Positions 49,801 to 60,000 of a stretch of DNA of 60,000 nt are shown piece after piece. The position numbers and the translations under genes are program-made. The notes beneath the pieces were generated by a model. The model searched no databases, was not told the origin of the DNA, and saw only the letters and a list, made by a program, of their open reading frames with translations. The DNA is from Hydractinia symbiolongicarpus. Its lineage: Eukaryota; Cnidaria; Hydrozoa; Anthoathecata; Hydractiniidae. The stretch spans positions 24,430,001 through 24,490,000 of the forward strand of contig NC_079883.1 in NCBI RefSeq assembly GCF_029227915.1, read 5' to 3'. How positions within the stretch are numbered: position 1 is the first letter of the stretch; every line of letters begins with the position of its first letter.

Positions 49801-52800
49801 TTCGTTGGAAACGCGTGCTTGCTGCCATTTTGTTCATAAAGATGGCATTTTCTTAGGGATCGTCCACAAATTTCGTCCCATTAACGAGACGCTATAAGAC
49901 GAAAAAGTTAAAAAAAATTCGTCTCGTTTTGTTCTTAGTGAGCATAAGAAGTAAATAATAGCAATTGAAGTTTGTTGCGATATTGCTTCTGAAAATTACG
50001 AAAAAAAACTATTTTTGCTTTATTATTTTTGTCAACTTGCACTGTTATATTAACTTAATGTATAATTATACTTATACAATTGATTATGGTGGGCTGCACA
50101 TTGCAAAAAAAAAATTATTAACAATTTTATGTGACAGAAACGGCTTGTCAGAAGCAAATAATGTTCCGCAAAAAAACTGTGTGACGTGCGGTTGCATTAC
50201 GTAAAATGATTTCAGACAAATTAGATAGCCGCTTGTTTAGACACTCAGTTGAGCAGCCTAGTGCCCATGGATTAAGATTTGAATCATTTTTTGTAAACTA
50301 TCACAAAAAAAAATCAAATGGATAAACTTTTTTCCTTTAGCCTTCAATTTTGTCAATTCAATACGCGATTTGTTTTATAAAAACTGCGTTTTTAAGAGCG
50401 TTCACCACGAAGAATGGGAATAATTTTGCAGAAGGCCAGGAAGGAGCATAAGGAGGAATTTGAAAATAATATAAAAAACAATTTAAATGAAATCATTAAC
50501 TCAAAATGTCGAAAGGCAAGTCAGAAAATAAGGGACACCACGGATTGATAAAATAAATAGACGAAATTATTTAGGTCAATTCTCACGTTCCGAACTTTTT
50601 TTTTCTCGCATTCTATAAAAAACCTTAGGCACAGAAAGGTCAAAGTAAAAGTGTTTTTGCATACGTATTTAGCTACGTATTTATGGACTGGTTTCTTATA
50701 AAAAAAACGTGCATAACGTAAAATGTTGAGATGATTGATTTCCTAAAACCGTGGAAATTTCAGATAAAATTTTTTAGCTCCTTATTCTGACTTGTCTTCG
50801 TATTTTAAGTTTTTATTTTAATATTGTTTGAAAAAGAATTTGTTCTAATTTATTCCGCGCTTTTTTATTCTCGCACTTTTTTTATTCCCTTACAAAATAA
50901 AATGTCTTACAAAATAAATTTTAGATATTTCTAACTATGATTTATCATAGTTAATAGAAATATCTAAAATTTATTAACTCCCTATTTTAACTTTTCTTCG
51001 GGTATAGGTTCAGCATGTTTATGTTTCTCATAACATACTTAAAAAAAGAATCAAACTGATAAAAAAAACGACAACTCACTCGCACGTGTGCTCTGACCCT
51101 CTGAAACCAATGAATGAATCACGATTCGAACACAGAGCAGAAGATAAAAATTGTTACATTTTTCTTCTTGAAAAATTCGAAAAGGACGGTTTCTCTTAGC
51201 TCCCCAACATAACATTTAAATGTATTAAGTTAAAAAGAGCTAATATACTGAAATGTACGAACCATTACAGGCAGAATACACCTAAATACACCTAAATACA
51301 CCTGAGAACAAACATCTTGACATAAATTTTGCTTTTATCCCTGATCTGTGTACTGGTTTCGTTTAGTTAATGAATACCATGTTAAGGCTATTTTCTACCT
51401 CAAGAAAATTTTCGGCGATTTTTGATTGGCTAATTTTAATGTTTTTCGATGATGTGACGTTTGCGGAGGAACGCCAGCCATTTCGAATATATCTCCCAGT
51501 AAAGACGAGCTATGTTTCGCATCTAACTATCTATATTTAATATCTATATATTCCTTCCTAACAACATATTTAAAGAATCCTAATCTTAAAGAATATTTAT
51601 GGCTAAATTCAGTTTCAGATATACTTACCAGTAAATATCGAAAATAACTCAAGATTCCATCTGTCACGACCAATAATAATATTTTTTGTGAGATTTGTTT
51701 CGCTTTTCCACAACATAGTTCCAGCTTCGAACGACGAAGTTTGCTGTGATAAAATGTTGCCAAGTTTGATAAATATACAGACCGTAACATTCAACAATCG
51801 AACGAGTACAAACAATGTAGCTTAAGTTAATCAGTAGCTGTGCCACTGCTAGCCAGGAGACCCAGCGTAATTTTTCTTACCACCGGGAAATCGGAGTAGT
51901 TAAGGTGGGAAAATTACGCTGGGTCTCAAACGATTTTTCTGCGGCCAAAATCTGGCCGCGCTTTTTGATTGGCTAATTCTATTGTTCTCTGCTCACGTGA
52001 TTATTATCGGGGAAAGCCCTTTTCATCCCGAATATTCCAGCGAGTGGTTTCACTCACCCTAACAAACATTAGTATTCTACAAAGTTTTTACCAAAGTAAG
52101 ATTTGACCAAGCTTGGTAAACAACTCACAGATAAATTAAAATGTCCTCCGAAGCGATTAGTCACATTGTTCGATTTAAACTCGGGGTTTCCGCTGAGTCA
52201 TTCGTTCGCGTCTAAGCTTTAGTTTGAGAGAAACTCATTTTATCAACTGAAGAAGAAAGCTTAGTTAACTAGGCTATGCCACTGCCGTTCCGCTAGAACA
52301 ATGGAATAATTTCTTTTTCACGGAACAAAATCACGCTGGGTCTCCTGGCCAAGATTTTTAAAGTTTCGTGTTAAACTCACGGAAGTGTTCGAAAATATTT
52401 TTCAACTTTTGAGACGAATTTATTATAGCAGAGACGAATTGAGACGATTTGAGACGAATTAAGAAAATTCATAGACGAAATGAGACGATTCGGAGACGAA
52501 TTTGTTTTTAAAATATGATATTCGGAGACGAATTTGTGACTATCAGGAGACGATATGAGACGAATTAAGACGGTTAAGACACTACAATGTTATCACAAAA
52601 AATCGTCTCGTATGAAAGAGTTAAGACGAACAAAACAAATTTACAAGACGATTTAAAATGAGCCGAATTTAGACGAAATTTGTGGACGATCCCTTACTTG
52701 TTTTTATTTCAGTGTTTCTGTATTTTTAGGACCTGGATATTCATTCGAACCAGTTGGAGTTGGTCGTTCAGCCAGGAAATTCGTGGACGGAGATTCAACA

Positions 52801-53008
52801 ATATCGTATTCGTGACTTACAAAAACTTAAGTGTGAACTTCTGTTGGTGCTTCAGTTAAAAACACAGCTCTATGGTCATCCAGATTTCGCGTTAATCGAG
52901 TTTAAACTCAACGCTGACTTCCCACTCGTGTCGTCATACCTAAATGACTTTCGCAAATGGATAACAAACGAACAACTATCAGGTCACGGAAAGAATACGT
53001 GGGTTTAA
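42811..53008 (+). CDS. MALT1: MALT1-type paracaspase (death domain, caspase-like, Ig-like), 17 coding exons
   Basis: The predicted 678-aa protein has a death domain at residues ~15-107 (YRSLAGKMGMNFWFVKNL; QIKRYDAVNLLQEHEY) and a Ser/Thr/Pro-rich linker to ~287. The caspase-like domain starts LALLIGNRNYKKL. The catalytic dyad is His365 in YFAGHGYEE and Cys414 in IIDACRVKG, 49 residues apart, as in human MALT1 (His415/Cys464). The C-terminal region matches MALT1's third Ig-like domain (FKLEYISKFSNMLQVNV; RIRDLQKLKCELLL). MALT1 cleaves after Arg and acts with CARD-coiled-coil proteins and BCL10 upstream of NF-kB in vertebrates (family knowledge). The two Ig domains that lie between the death and caspase domains in vertebrate MALT1 are not visible. 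The ATG at 42811 follows an in-frame TAG. Phases agree at all junctions. AATAAA at 53351 suits a ~340-base 3' UTR. Confidence 0.92.
43734..44185. repeat. Repeat with TCTCCTAC words and short inverted ends
   Basis: In intron 1 of the paracaspase gene. It starts near GATGCCCACCCTCATACAAA and ends near ATGGTGGGCACTC, giving a short inverted TGCCCACC. Inside, ATCTCCTAC-type words occur at least five times. It is probably a decayed transposon related to the one at 24344-24860. Confidence 0.4.
47029..47085. repeat. Polypyrimidine (C-rich) tract
   Basis: Almost uninterrupted C/T for about 55 bases, including a run of seven C. The opposite strand has several G runs able to form a quadruplex. It lies about 150 bases before the exon that carries the paracaspase His. 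No coding role is likely. Confidence 0.75.
47234..48652 (+). other. MALT1: Exons 11-14 of the paracaspase: catalytic domain
   Basis: Exons 47234-47562, 47692-47753, 48251-48328 and 48531-48652. The His codon is CAT at 47464-47466 and the Cys codon is TGT at 47740-47742, in separate exons. PIDAS after the His, YSCQSQ across the 48328/48531 junction, and NGVYMTELLKKIKEDRRIEH follow MALT1 order (PVDAP; YATCQGAEAF; NGIFMKFLKDRL). The Cys exon is only 62 bases long. Confidence 0.9.
47984..48222. repeat. 20-bp minisatellite
   Basis: About eleven imperfect units of the type CCTCACATTGTCACAGAATA in the intron between the Cys exon and the next. Some units are shortened or changed. The open frames running through it are a by-product of the period and composition. 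Confidence 0.85.
50913..50975. repeat. 63-bp imperfect palindrome
   Basis: The left arm AATAAATTTTAGATATTTCT faces its reverse complement, with a three-base indel near the centre (CTAACTATGA versus TCATAGTTAATAG). It lies inside the 2.8-kb transposon and is possibly a miniature insertion. Confidence 0.75.
51852..52349. mobile_element. Nested inverted-repeat insert (about 500 bp)
   Basis: GCCAGGAGACCCAGCGT at 51852-51868 is matched by its reverse complement ending at 52349. A third, inverted copy of GAGACCCAGCGTAATTTT ends at 51927, making a 71-bp foldback at the left end. No target duplication could be set. It lies within the 2.8-kb transposon, so it is younger. Confidence 0.65.
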
Positions 53009-55903
53009 GATGGTTTTAAATTGTGAATTTATAGGGTTTTTTAGTTTGTAATATAGATTTTTTCATTTAAAAGGATACGCTGGATTCCAAGAAAACACAA
53101 ATAACAAACGCAGCGTTATTGTAAGCCCGATATGGGATTTCAAACTTCCGTGCACAGTGTGGCCTTTACATGAAGCTTTTACTGCTGAGGTGGTGCAAAC
53201 TGCGCATGCGCTATAACTTTGCACATGCGCCATAGTTTTGCACACACATTTATTTCCGATAAATCCCGTAAAGACAGAACTGGATATTTTTAACTTAAAT
53301 TTAGTCCTGAGACGAAACTTCATGCAAAGGCTGCAAAATTAAAGATTTGGAATAAAATAAACGCATTTTGTCTTAAAGCCTTTTTCGTACGGAAAATAAT
53401 ATTTTATCTGTGAAGCGTGACGCATGTGATACCGTAATTATTCTAATTCAAATGGTCCTCTAATAAAAATCAATTTCTGCCATTCTAGTGAGAGAAAAAA
53501 TTACTCCATTAATAACATAAAAAACAAGAAAAAGGAATGAAATAAAGCTATAAGATTTAGTTTCATGTATATTTTGCTGTACTATTTTTTTCAAATTAGT
53601 ATAAGTACGGTATTTCGCTAAAAAAGCTGACTGCTAGTAAAAAAGCTGTTTTAGGCACGATTAGATTTTGATAAAGTTTGTGACTTTAATATACTCTGTT
53701 GACAGAGAAAATTTACCAGAGTTATTGCTGTTATTTTTACAAAAAATGTGAACTGTATTGTGTAGTTATTTTAGTGTGTGTGTGTGCACCAGTTATGGTC
53801 AAACTGATGTGATTTTTTTCTTTTTTTTTATTTGTTTGTGTATCCGAGTTTTGTTTTGTTTGTTCTCTTTGGGAAGTTTGCATTTAAAACACTGCCCTGT
53901 TAAATAAATTCAATAAAACAATAAAATGACCAGATAAAACAACAACAGATCAGAAAGGTCGAGTTTGGCTGTAGAATGTTATGTACAATGTGAATGGTGT
54001 ACATTAATTTAGACAGACATTTATTTTGCTGACTAAGCATTTATGCAATTTATAAAAGAGTTTTATATATTTATATAATTAACGTTTTAAAATAATTTAT
54101 TCCAAAATTGGATTAAAGATTTTGTTTTTTTTGCTTCTTTTTTGTCTTTCAAATCGTGAAAAGCTGGTCTGCTTATATGGTCTGTACATTCTGCATTGAC
54201 TGGGTTTCTAATCGGAACTTCTTTGAGTAAAATCACAATATTATTCTGTTATGTGCTATTGGTGTGACAAACAAAAGATATCTGTACCTACGATGCTTGG
54301 ATACGACGTACGATGCTTGGATACGACATCAGAATGTGTACTACGTCGAAAGCATGTCTGAAGTTGTTTTGAAAAATCGTATTGTTTTTTCTTTAACGAT
54401 TCGCCAATATATCAACGTATAACCGTCCGGTCAGCATAGAATAAAAAGCACTGGGGAAGAGGTTGCTGGTTTTTACAAAAAAGGTGTACAAATTGTTATG
54501 TTCTTTTTCACCAGAAAGGAAACAATCTGATTAAACTTTATACAATAAAATGACTTAGAAACGTTGAAGGCTTACGTGAATTTACTCACCCAGTGTAGCC
54601 TTAAACAATTAAAAAAGAATAACCAATCTCGTACCTGTAATTTCTTAAAAAGGTAAAGTTGCTAACAGAGCTATTTAAAAAAATAATAAACTTTGAGACC
54701 GAGTTCATGCTTCATAAACAAATTATACAAAGTTCTTAATACTGACTGAATAAGTCTCGAAATAAATGAAAGAACATAAATCTTATTTCTAGCGGTAGTT
54801 AACAACCTCTGCATTCACGGAAAAAAGTTAAGCAATATAAAGATTCAAGCAAGTAGGTAAAATACCTTTAAAGAAAAATCACGTCAGAACCAATAATGGT
54901 AGGATATTTTAGGTGGAATCAATATTATAGGCCCAAATTTTAGTTTATTAACAAGATTTTTAGGGGTGTTTAGGAAATTGAACTTATAAAGACGGTTATT
55001 GGAAGGAGTGAAGGAAAAATAAAAAATTTTTTAGAAATAATTTATTCTGTATAAATGACAACTTTGTAAGGCACACAAAACCACAACGTGACCCAATTAG
55101 TCTGGACTGATAGCAACCTCGCTTTCATTATATATACACGTTTATAATCTAAAACGAGGCTATATAAAAATTATTTTCGATAATTATGTAGACATAAAGT
55201 AGGAGTAAAAAATAATTCTTTGTGACGTCACGTTAACGTCAACAATACACCAAGTTTGAAACTCAAACCTTAGCAAATAACAAAAAGCCTGGTAACGAAG
55301 TTAACTCATGGCTACAACAGTATTAAATACGCGGAGACATAAACGACATTCAATCACTGTGCAAATAAAACGGAATAATTTACAACTAATATCCATTTTC
55401 TTATATAATTACTATCTACAAAATTTATAAGCTATTCAGTATTAAAAAAACCAACAACAAAAAAAATAGTTCTAAAAATTTTTTGTCTTAACATTAAATA
55501 GTGGCTAAGACTGATATTTCCTTTATTAAAATGAGGTGAAGTTTGTTTTCAAAATGGCGTTCCATTGAAGGAATAAATAACACTACGGCACTCAACCATC
55601 ATGACTTCCCGAAAATTCAAGCTAATTTTTTCACATGAGTAGTATTTTCACGTAAAGACTGACGCTGACATGATAGATATGTAGAGCTAGTGGCCCGTTT
55701 TTCCAGGTCACGTGTCCAGGACAATAACTTAATCGTTTCATCTGCGTTAATGAATTATTATAAAATTCCAAATAAACATTAAATGTGGATTGTTGAAAAA
55801 TTTCGGTTTTATGTGCAATATAGTTAAATACGTCGACAACATGAATTTGTTGGCTTAGATTAACGTCATAACAGAGCCAACATTTTAATGACGTACGGCG
55901 TTA
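53009..55903. other. Convergent intergenic region
   Basis: 3' flanks of the paracaspase gene (plus) and the ELM2-SANT gene (minus). AATAAA at 53351-53356 is the likely plus-strand signal, and more lie near 53900-53925. On the minus strand TTTATT at 55522-55527 is a candidate AATAAA. A short direct repeat TACGATGCTTGGATACGAC occurs near 54290-54330. No further gene is seen. Confidence 0.5.
53351..53356 (+). terminator. Poly(A) signal of the paracaspase gene
   Basis: AATAAA 343 bases after the TAA, followed by a second overlapping AATAAA and a T-rich stretch. Confidence 0.5.
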
Positions 55904-58900
55904 TCACGCATGCGCAAAAACGGTCATTGGATTTATCGGTGGCACCGGTTGTGGTGCGGATTGAGAAGGTTTTTGTTTGGACGGTTTCTGCTTTTTAATT
56001 GGTTTGTTGTTGTCGTCTCTCTTGACGTGAGTTTTCATATGTGCTGACCGACTCTTCACTTTGCTGAAGACTCTGTATAAACAAAACATTCAAACATCAG
56101 AAAATTGCTAACAAACGCTCAATACAATACTCTATGGTTAAATAACGCTTGCGAAGGGGATACGTAACTTCCGAGAGTAGTGACTTAAATAAAGGACGAT
56201 TGAGTTGGTAAAAATGTTTGTTGGCTTTATAATGTAAGAAACATTGAGAATGGTGGAGAGCCATGTGTATTCAAGAACACCAGTTCGTCCCTCATGCCAA
56301 AAAAGGGGGGGATGCTGAGAAGAACAACATACCTTCCACAAACTTTACATTGGAACTGAAGCTGCGGTCCATCGCTAGTGTTGGTTACAATAACAGAACT
56401 TGGAACCGTGGGGCGTTTCTTTTTTGCTGGGCTTGCCATGGAGATACCTTCCAACTCGGGGCTGATCAGGGATTTCGGTTTTGATCGACGGTTGTCGAGA
56501 GGCTTAGAGAAGCTGAAAAACAGGTTGAAAGATTTTACATGTTAAAAAACAAACAAACACGGATACGAAACACAAAGATCGCTATTTGTATTTATATCGA
56601 TTACCCAGAACTTATAATAATGATCTTTACAAAGATTGCTCAAGATAAACGAGACAAACGTTTCCGCCATCATATTTGCAACTCACCTTCCACCATGGAC
56701 GCGAATATGACCGTTTAAGGCTTGCCTTGAAACGAATCTTGCACGACATTCGGGATAATCGCACTCGAATACAGGTTCACGTAGCGTACTAAGCGGCGCA
56801 ACAGCAGCGGTTGGTGTCGGTGGCACCTCTTCATCGTCCTGCGGATAAACAATAAAGAAAAAGAGTAAATAAAAATTGGTCGACTCGGTTGTAAATCAAC
56901 TTATGTTCAATGATACAAAAACTTTGCCAAATAACTTTGTAATATCTTGTTTGTTTCATTGAGTTATACAAATAACTCAATGATACAAAAAAAACTCGTG
57001 CTAAAAACTAAAGTTCTAACACATGGGTGACACGGACTGGTTACGCAAGTCTGCCTTACTTGTTCAGATTCGACTTCAACCATTCGAGTTCTTGCGCGAA
57101 AACTTTCAGGATGCATAGCTTTCCACTGGTAATAGAATTCGACGCATAGCTGGACGGATTTGGTGATAACCTAAAAATAATTATTCAATCATTGCGACAA
57201 CAGGTATAAATTACCTCGATAAGTATTGCTCGAGACAACAAAACTAAAAAGTGTATTACTTCTTTCTGTATATCGTTAAACACTTTTCCTTTTGTTCTAT
57301 AAGCTTGTCTAAATGCAAGTCGTTCTTTAGCGGTCCATCTTACCGAACCAGAATAATGATAATCAGCGTTGGGATCATCTGCTCGAAGAATGTGGCGACG
57401 TGAAAGCAACAAACGAACAGCTTCCTATAAAAAAACCATGTTTACTTTGCATCGAGAAAGAGCTCAGCGTAAACAAAAGACTGCAATGTAGGTTGAGCTT
57501 ACTTTCACATTTCCACGTGTTCTCTGTAGAATATGTAAGGCGTATTCCTTGTTATTTGAACCACCATACAATCCTAACGAACATGCCATGTCCAAGTACG
57601 CATTCACTAAGACGACGAGGAATGTAAATATATGCATGTACTACTTAGTGCGACTTAAAGGCTAAAAAAATCTCCAATTATATACCTTCAACGTATTTCT
57701 GCTCATCTTCTTTCAAAGGAGACCACATCAAACTTGCACGGTGAATGTCCTTGTGAGCTTCGGATATGTCCACTGAAAAGGAAATCCAAATAACACTTAG
57801 ATTTATTTACAATAACATGGCATCCTAGAAGTTAAAATTAATCACAACATTTTAAAGCAAACGCAAAAAAAAACATTTTATTCGAGGGCTGGACTTACCA
57901 AGGTTGGGTAGAAATGCTTGGAATTGTGGACCCACGTTAATTTTCCTAAAATAAAATAAGTAAGGGTGTTAGTCAAACATATAATTTCATCATGCTTGCT
58001 TTACCATTTTATTAAAAAAAATAACAAACATCAATATGTAATGTTTCCATTACACTGCGCTTAGAATGGAAAGGATAAAACATCGTCTACTACAGTATAC
58101 AACAAACACTTACGGTTCAGGCACGACTACTTCTGTAGACGCTTGCTCTTCAGAAGATGCTGATACGGTCGCTGGAAGTGGTGCTTCACGTTGATCCACG
58201 CTACCTAACAATTAAGATGTGCATTAAAAAAAATTGCATTACAGGATTTCAGTTTTGCTATTGGACCACAACATTTCTTTAGAATTACAGAAAAATGATT
58301 ATTTTCTTACTGTTTCTTCGGATCAATAGTAGTCTTGCTGGGGTTGTTGGAACTGCTGTTGGACGCGGTGTCAAACCAGGTGGATTAAAAAATATGCTCT
58401 TAGGACTAAGCATAGCTGGCGGAGTGTAGATGCCCCGTGGAAAGTTTTTTAAAGGAGATGTCGAGTTTGGCATTGTTCTGCTATTAACAGCTGGTGGAAT
58501 GATTATTGGACCTGGTCTTGGTCGTTTTTTGTTAGGCGAAATAATTGATGGCATTGAGGTTTCTTGAGTTTCCACACGTAGCAGGGGTGTTTCAAACATT
58601 TTCGATGGATGCTCTCGCTGTGGTGTACGCGGATCGAATCGGTTTGGCGAAATGTTTAAATGCCTTTGTTGATCAAAAGGGTGTTTCTGATCGAACCTTT
58701 CATTTGGCACATTATACGTCACTGCTCTATTTTGTGGATGAAGGTGTTGTTCTATTGGACGATTACGATCATAATAATGCGATTTCGGACTGTGGGTATA
58801 ACGATAATGCTCTCTGTGATTGCTTTCACTCGGCTTAAATGGTTCATCTATGATGTTTCTCTCTTGCGGCGGATATGTGTGCAATGACTCGTGACTGGTT

Positions 58901-59130
58901 GGACGTTTTAAGTAGTTGCTTTCATGGCTTGTGCTCACAGGATGGGAATAATAATTTGGTTTAGGCTCTTTTTCTCTTGTGACAGAATCATCTTGCATAA
59001 CCTGAAATGAGTTGTTAATTGTGAGATAGCGAAATAAATACAATGTTAAAGTATTTCCAACATCCCATCACCGTACCTTACTAACAAGGTATTGCACACT
59101 ATTCAAAAGAAAATTAATATTGTTATCCAT
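55904..59130 (-). CDS. TRERF1: TRERF1/ZNF541-type ELM2-SANT-C2H2 corepressor, 11 coding exons
   Basis: Exons on the minus strand: 59130-59077, 59001-58311, 58204-58114, 57945-57899, 57772-57686, 57606-57503, 57424-57260, 57170-57060, 56838-56687, 56512-56333, 56072-55904; 616 aa, all phases agree. After MDNNINFLLNSVQYLVSK comes a His/Pro/Ser-rich disordered region (to ~250), then ELM2 at ~278-355 (KINVGPQFQAFLPNL; ACSLGLYGGSNNKEYALHIL) and SANT at ~378-430 (VRWTAKERLAFRQAY; VQLCVEFYYQWK). Two C2H2 fingers follow: FECDYPECRARFVSRQ with HIRVH (~474-498) and CKVCGRVFSKVKSRSAHMKT with His (~555-578). This order is that of TRERF1 and ZNF541; MIDEAS lacks the fingers. In vertebrates these proteins recruit HDAC1/2 and DNTTIP1 in the MiDAC complex (family knowledge). 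It is about half the vertebrate length, so N-terminal exons could be missing. One co-orthologue of all three is likely. Confidence 0.88.
56060..56838 (-). other. TRERF1: C-terminal zinc-finger exons of the TRERF1-like gene
   Basis: The first finger lies wholly in exon 56838-56687 and ends just before GGR. The second finger is split: its Cys pair is in exon 56512-56333 and its His pair in the last exon, the join falling inside CGR|VFSK in phase 2. Between them is a basic stretch, PAKKKRP, which could be a nuclear localisation signal. The last 30 residues are Lys/Pro/Gln-rich. Confidence 0.8.
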
Positions 59131-60000
59131 GTACTTATTTCAACTACATTATGCATTTCAGCATTTATATCTAGATATATTGTTTCTAAAAGATGCAGAA
59201 AAACAGCACAATAGGTAGTAAATTCACAAACAATGGATCAGCTATCAACATGCAAAAATACACTATAGCTTGAATTCCCTAAAAAGTTTATTTATATTGC
59301 ACAGTTCAGCGTAAACCATTATATTATAAGTCACCACGGAAACAGTTACTATGGAGACGCAACAGCACAAAATTATGTGTCATTATTTCGATAACAAAGT
59401 TTAATGTAAATCATTCTAGTTAATCATTTTACAGTTTGTATTCTACATAAAATAATTTTTAATAAAGGGAACAAAGGTAGCTTCCCGCAACTAAAAAAGT
59501 GCAACTTGAATTAAAAAATAAAGTTTAACAATCAATTAGAGTCATTTTGGCATTAAAAGTTTTAAAAAGGGAAATACCAATGTAGTATCAACTATGAACA
59601 CAAAAAACACATGAAACAAAAGTGATATTGGGAAATGTAAGACACCTGGTCATATGACTAACGCAGGCAGGTAAACATCCCATGTTTCGTGGTATCAGAG
59701 CAGAGAGACTAAAACACAAGAGACTAAAATTACACTATGTAAACTGAATGCTTATAGAAGTAAGAGAGTATATGGTAACAGCAACGAAGAATTCATAATA
59801 ATTAACAACACTAATTACAGACTGTTTAAACAAAGTGCAGACCTCATTAGAATTTGCCATTAAGAAATTCTAAAAAGTCGTTACCACTAATTGACATAAA
59901 AACCTTAAACAATATGTAATAAAAAAAATGTTTCTCCTTATTTATAACACATATGCACATACCCCAAAAATATTATCAAAGAACTGTAACACTAGATCAA
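59131..60000 (-). other. 5' flank of the TRERF1-like gene
   Basis: AT-rich, with no coding exon recognised in either strand. The promoter and any untranslated exons should lie here. Two X-box-like sites are noted separately. The short exon at 59130-59077 provides the start; further upstream coding exons cannot be excluded. Confidence 0.45.
59330..59358. promoter_or_regulatory. Two adjacent RFX-like X-box motifs
   Basis: GTCACCACGGAAAC (59330-59343) is followed after one base by GTTACTATGGAGAC (59345-59358). Each approximates the RFX half-site pair GTNRCC-N(0-3)-RGYAAC with one or two deviations. They lie about 200 bases upstream of the TRERF1-like ATG. This is suggestive only; the match is by eye. 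Confidence 0.35.

Larger units (their letters stand above)
49853..52696. mobile_element. 2.8-kb inverted-repeat transposon, TTA target duplication (PIF/Harbinger-like)
   Basis: A 22-bp inverted repeat beginning GGGATCGTCCACAAATTT (49856-49877) is matched exactly at 52672-52693. TTA flanks both ends (49853-49855, 52694-52696). The right 280 bases hold about a dozen AGACGA words (most GAGACGAATT or GAGACGATTT), and the left end has AACGAGACG and TCGTCTCG, so the subterminal regions may be transposase-binding arrays. No long frame is present, so it is non-autonomous. A TTA duplication suggests PIF/Harbinger (inference). It fills most of the last paracaspase intron and contains at least one younger inverted-repeat insert. 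Confidence 0.85.
48798..53008 (+). other. MALT1: Exons 15-17 of the paracaspase: C-terminal Ig-like domain
   Basis: Exons 48798-48941, 49126-49286 and 52730-53008 (TAA). The second joins the third in phase 0 (LLNGA|DLDIHSNQLELVV) across a 3.4-kb intron. The Ig-like resemblance continues across that junction, which supports the splice. If the donor at 49287 is ignored, the frame runs to a TGA at 49509-49511 and gives a different 74-residue end (VSQPIIYFSNSR...FTAIKPTEH). Confidence 0.8.

Noticed and set aside
58545-58838. 97-codon plus-strand frame
   Set aside because: Shadow of the large coding exon of the TRERF1-like gene on the minus strand.
1-60000. CRISPR array, bacterial operon or prophage
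   Set aside because: The window is intron-rich animal DNA. The tandem arrays seen (46 bp and 20 bp) have no unique spacers and no cas genes.

Overview
The window is animal nuclear DNA: AT-rich, intron-dense, with GT-AG splicing, AATAAA poly(A) signals, tRNA-derived SINEs and many small DNA transposons. The gene families (MAPKBP1/WDR62, a death-domain paracaspase of the MALT1 type, and an ELM2-SANT-C2H2 cofactor) are metazoan. The base composition and mobile-element mix suit an invertebrate, possibly a medusozoan cnidarian. That placement is a low-confidence inference; no sequence here is diagnostic of a species.

Layout. (1) 287-2313 (+): the 3' end of a single-pass membrane protein with a sushi (CCP) domain; its upstream exons lie outside the window. 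(2) 2314-10862: a gene-poor stretch with a 46-bp tandem repeat, a near-perfect 54-bp palindrome and a decayed Penelope-like retroelement. (3) 10863-36734 (+): a complete MAPKBP1/WDR62 orthologue in 42 coding exons. All splice phases agree and give 1508 codons, close to the human proteins (about 1515 aa). Its introns hold an intronless antisense gene (14187-14930), a Helitron-like element, a SINE, a piggyBac-like element and others. One exon can be read through to a stop that creates a C-terminal membrane anchor with its own poly(A) signal. (4) 36735-42810: intergenic, with two copies of a tRNA-derived SINE. (5) 42811-53008 (+): a complete MALT1-type paracaspase in 17 coding exons (678 codons): death domain, Ser/Thr-rich linker, caspase-like domain with the His/Cys dyad, and the C-terminal Ig-like domain. 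Its last intron is almost filled by a 2.8-kb inverted-repeat transposon. (6) 53009-55903: convergent intergenic DNA. (7) 59130-55904 (-): a compact TRERF1/ZNF541-type ELM2-SANT-zinc-finger gene in 11 coding exons (616 codons), with two RFX-like X-boxes upstream.

The genes are not an operon and show no common pathway. In other animals the WDR62/MAPKBP1 product scaffolds JNK signalling and spindle poles, MALT1-type paracaspases act in innate signalling, and the ELM2-SANT protein belongs to the MiDAC histone deacetylase complex. Gene models were assembled by eye from splice signals, reading-frame continuity and family resemblance, with no transcript evidence.
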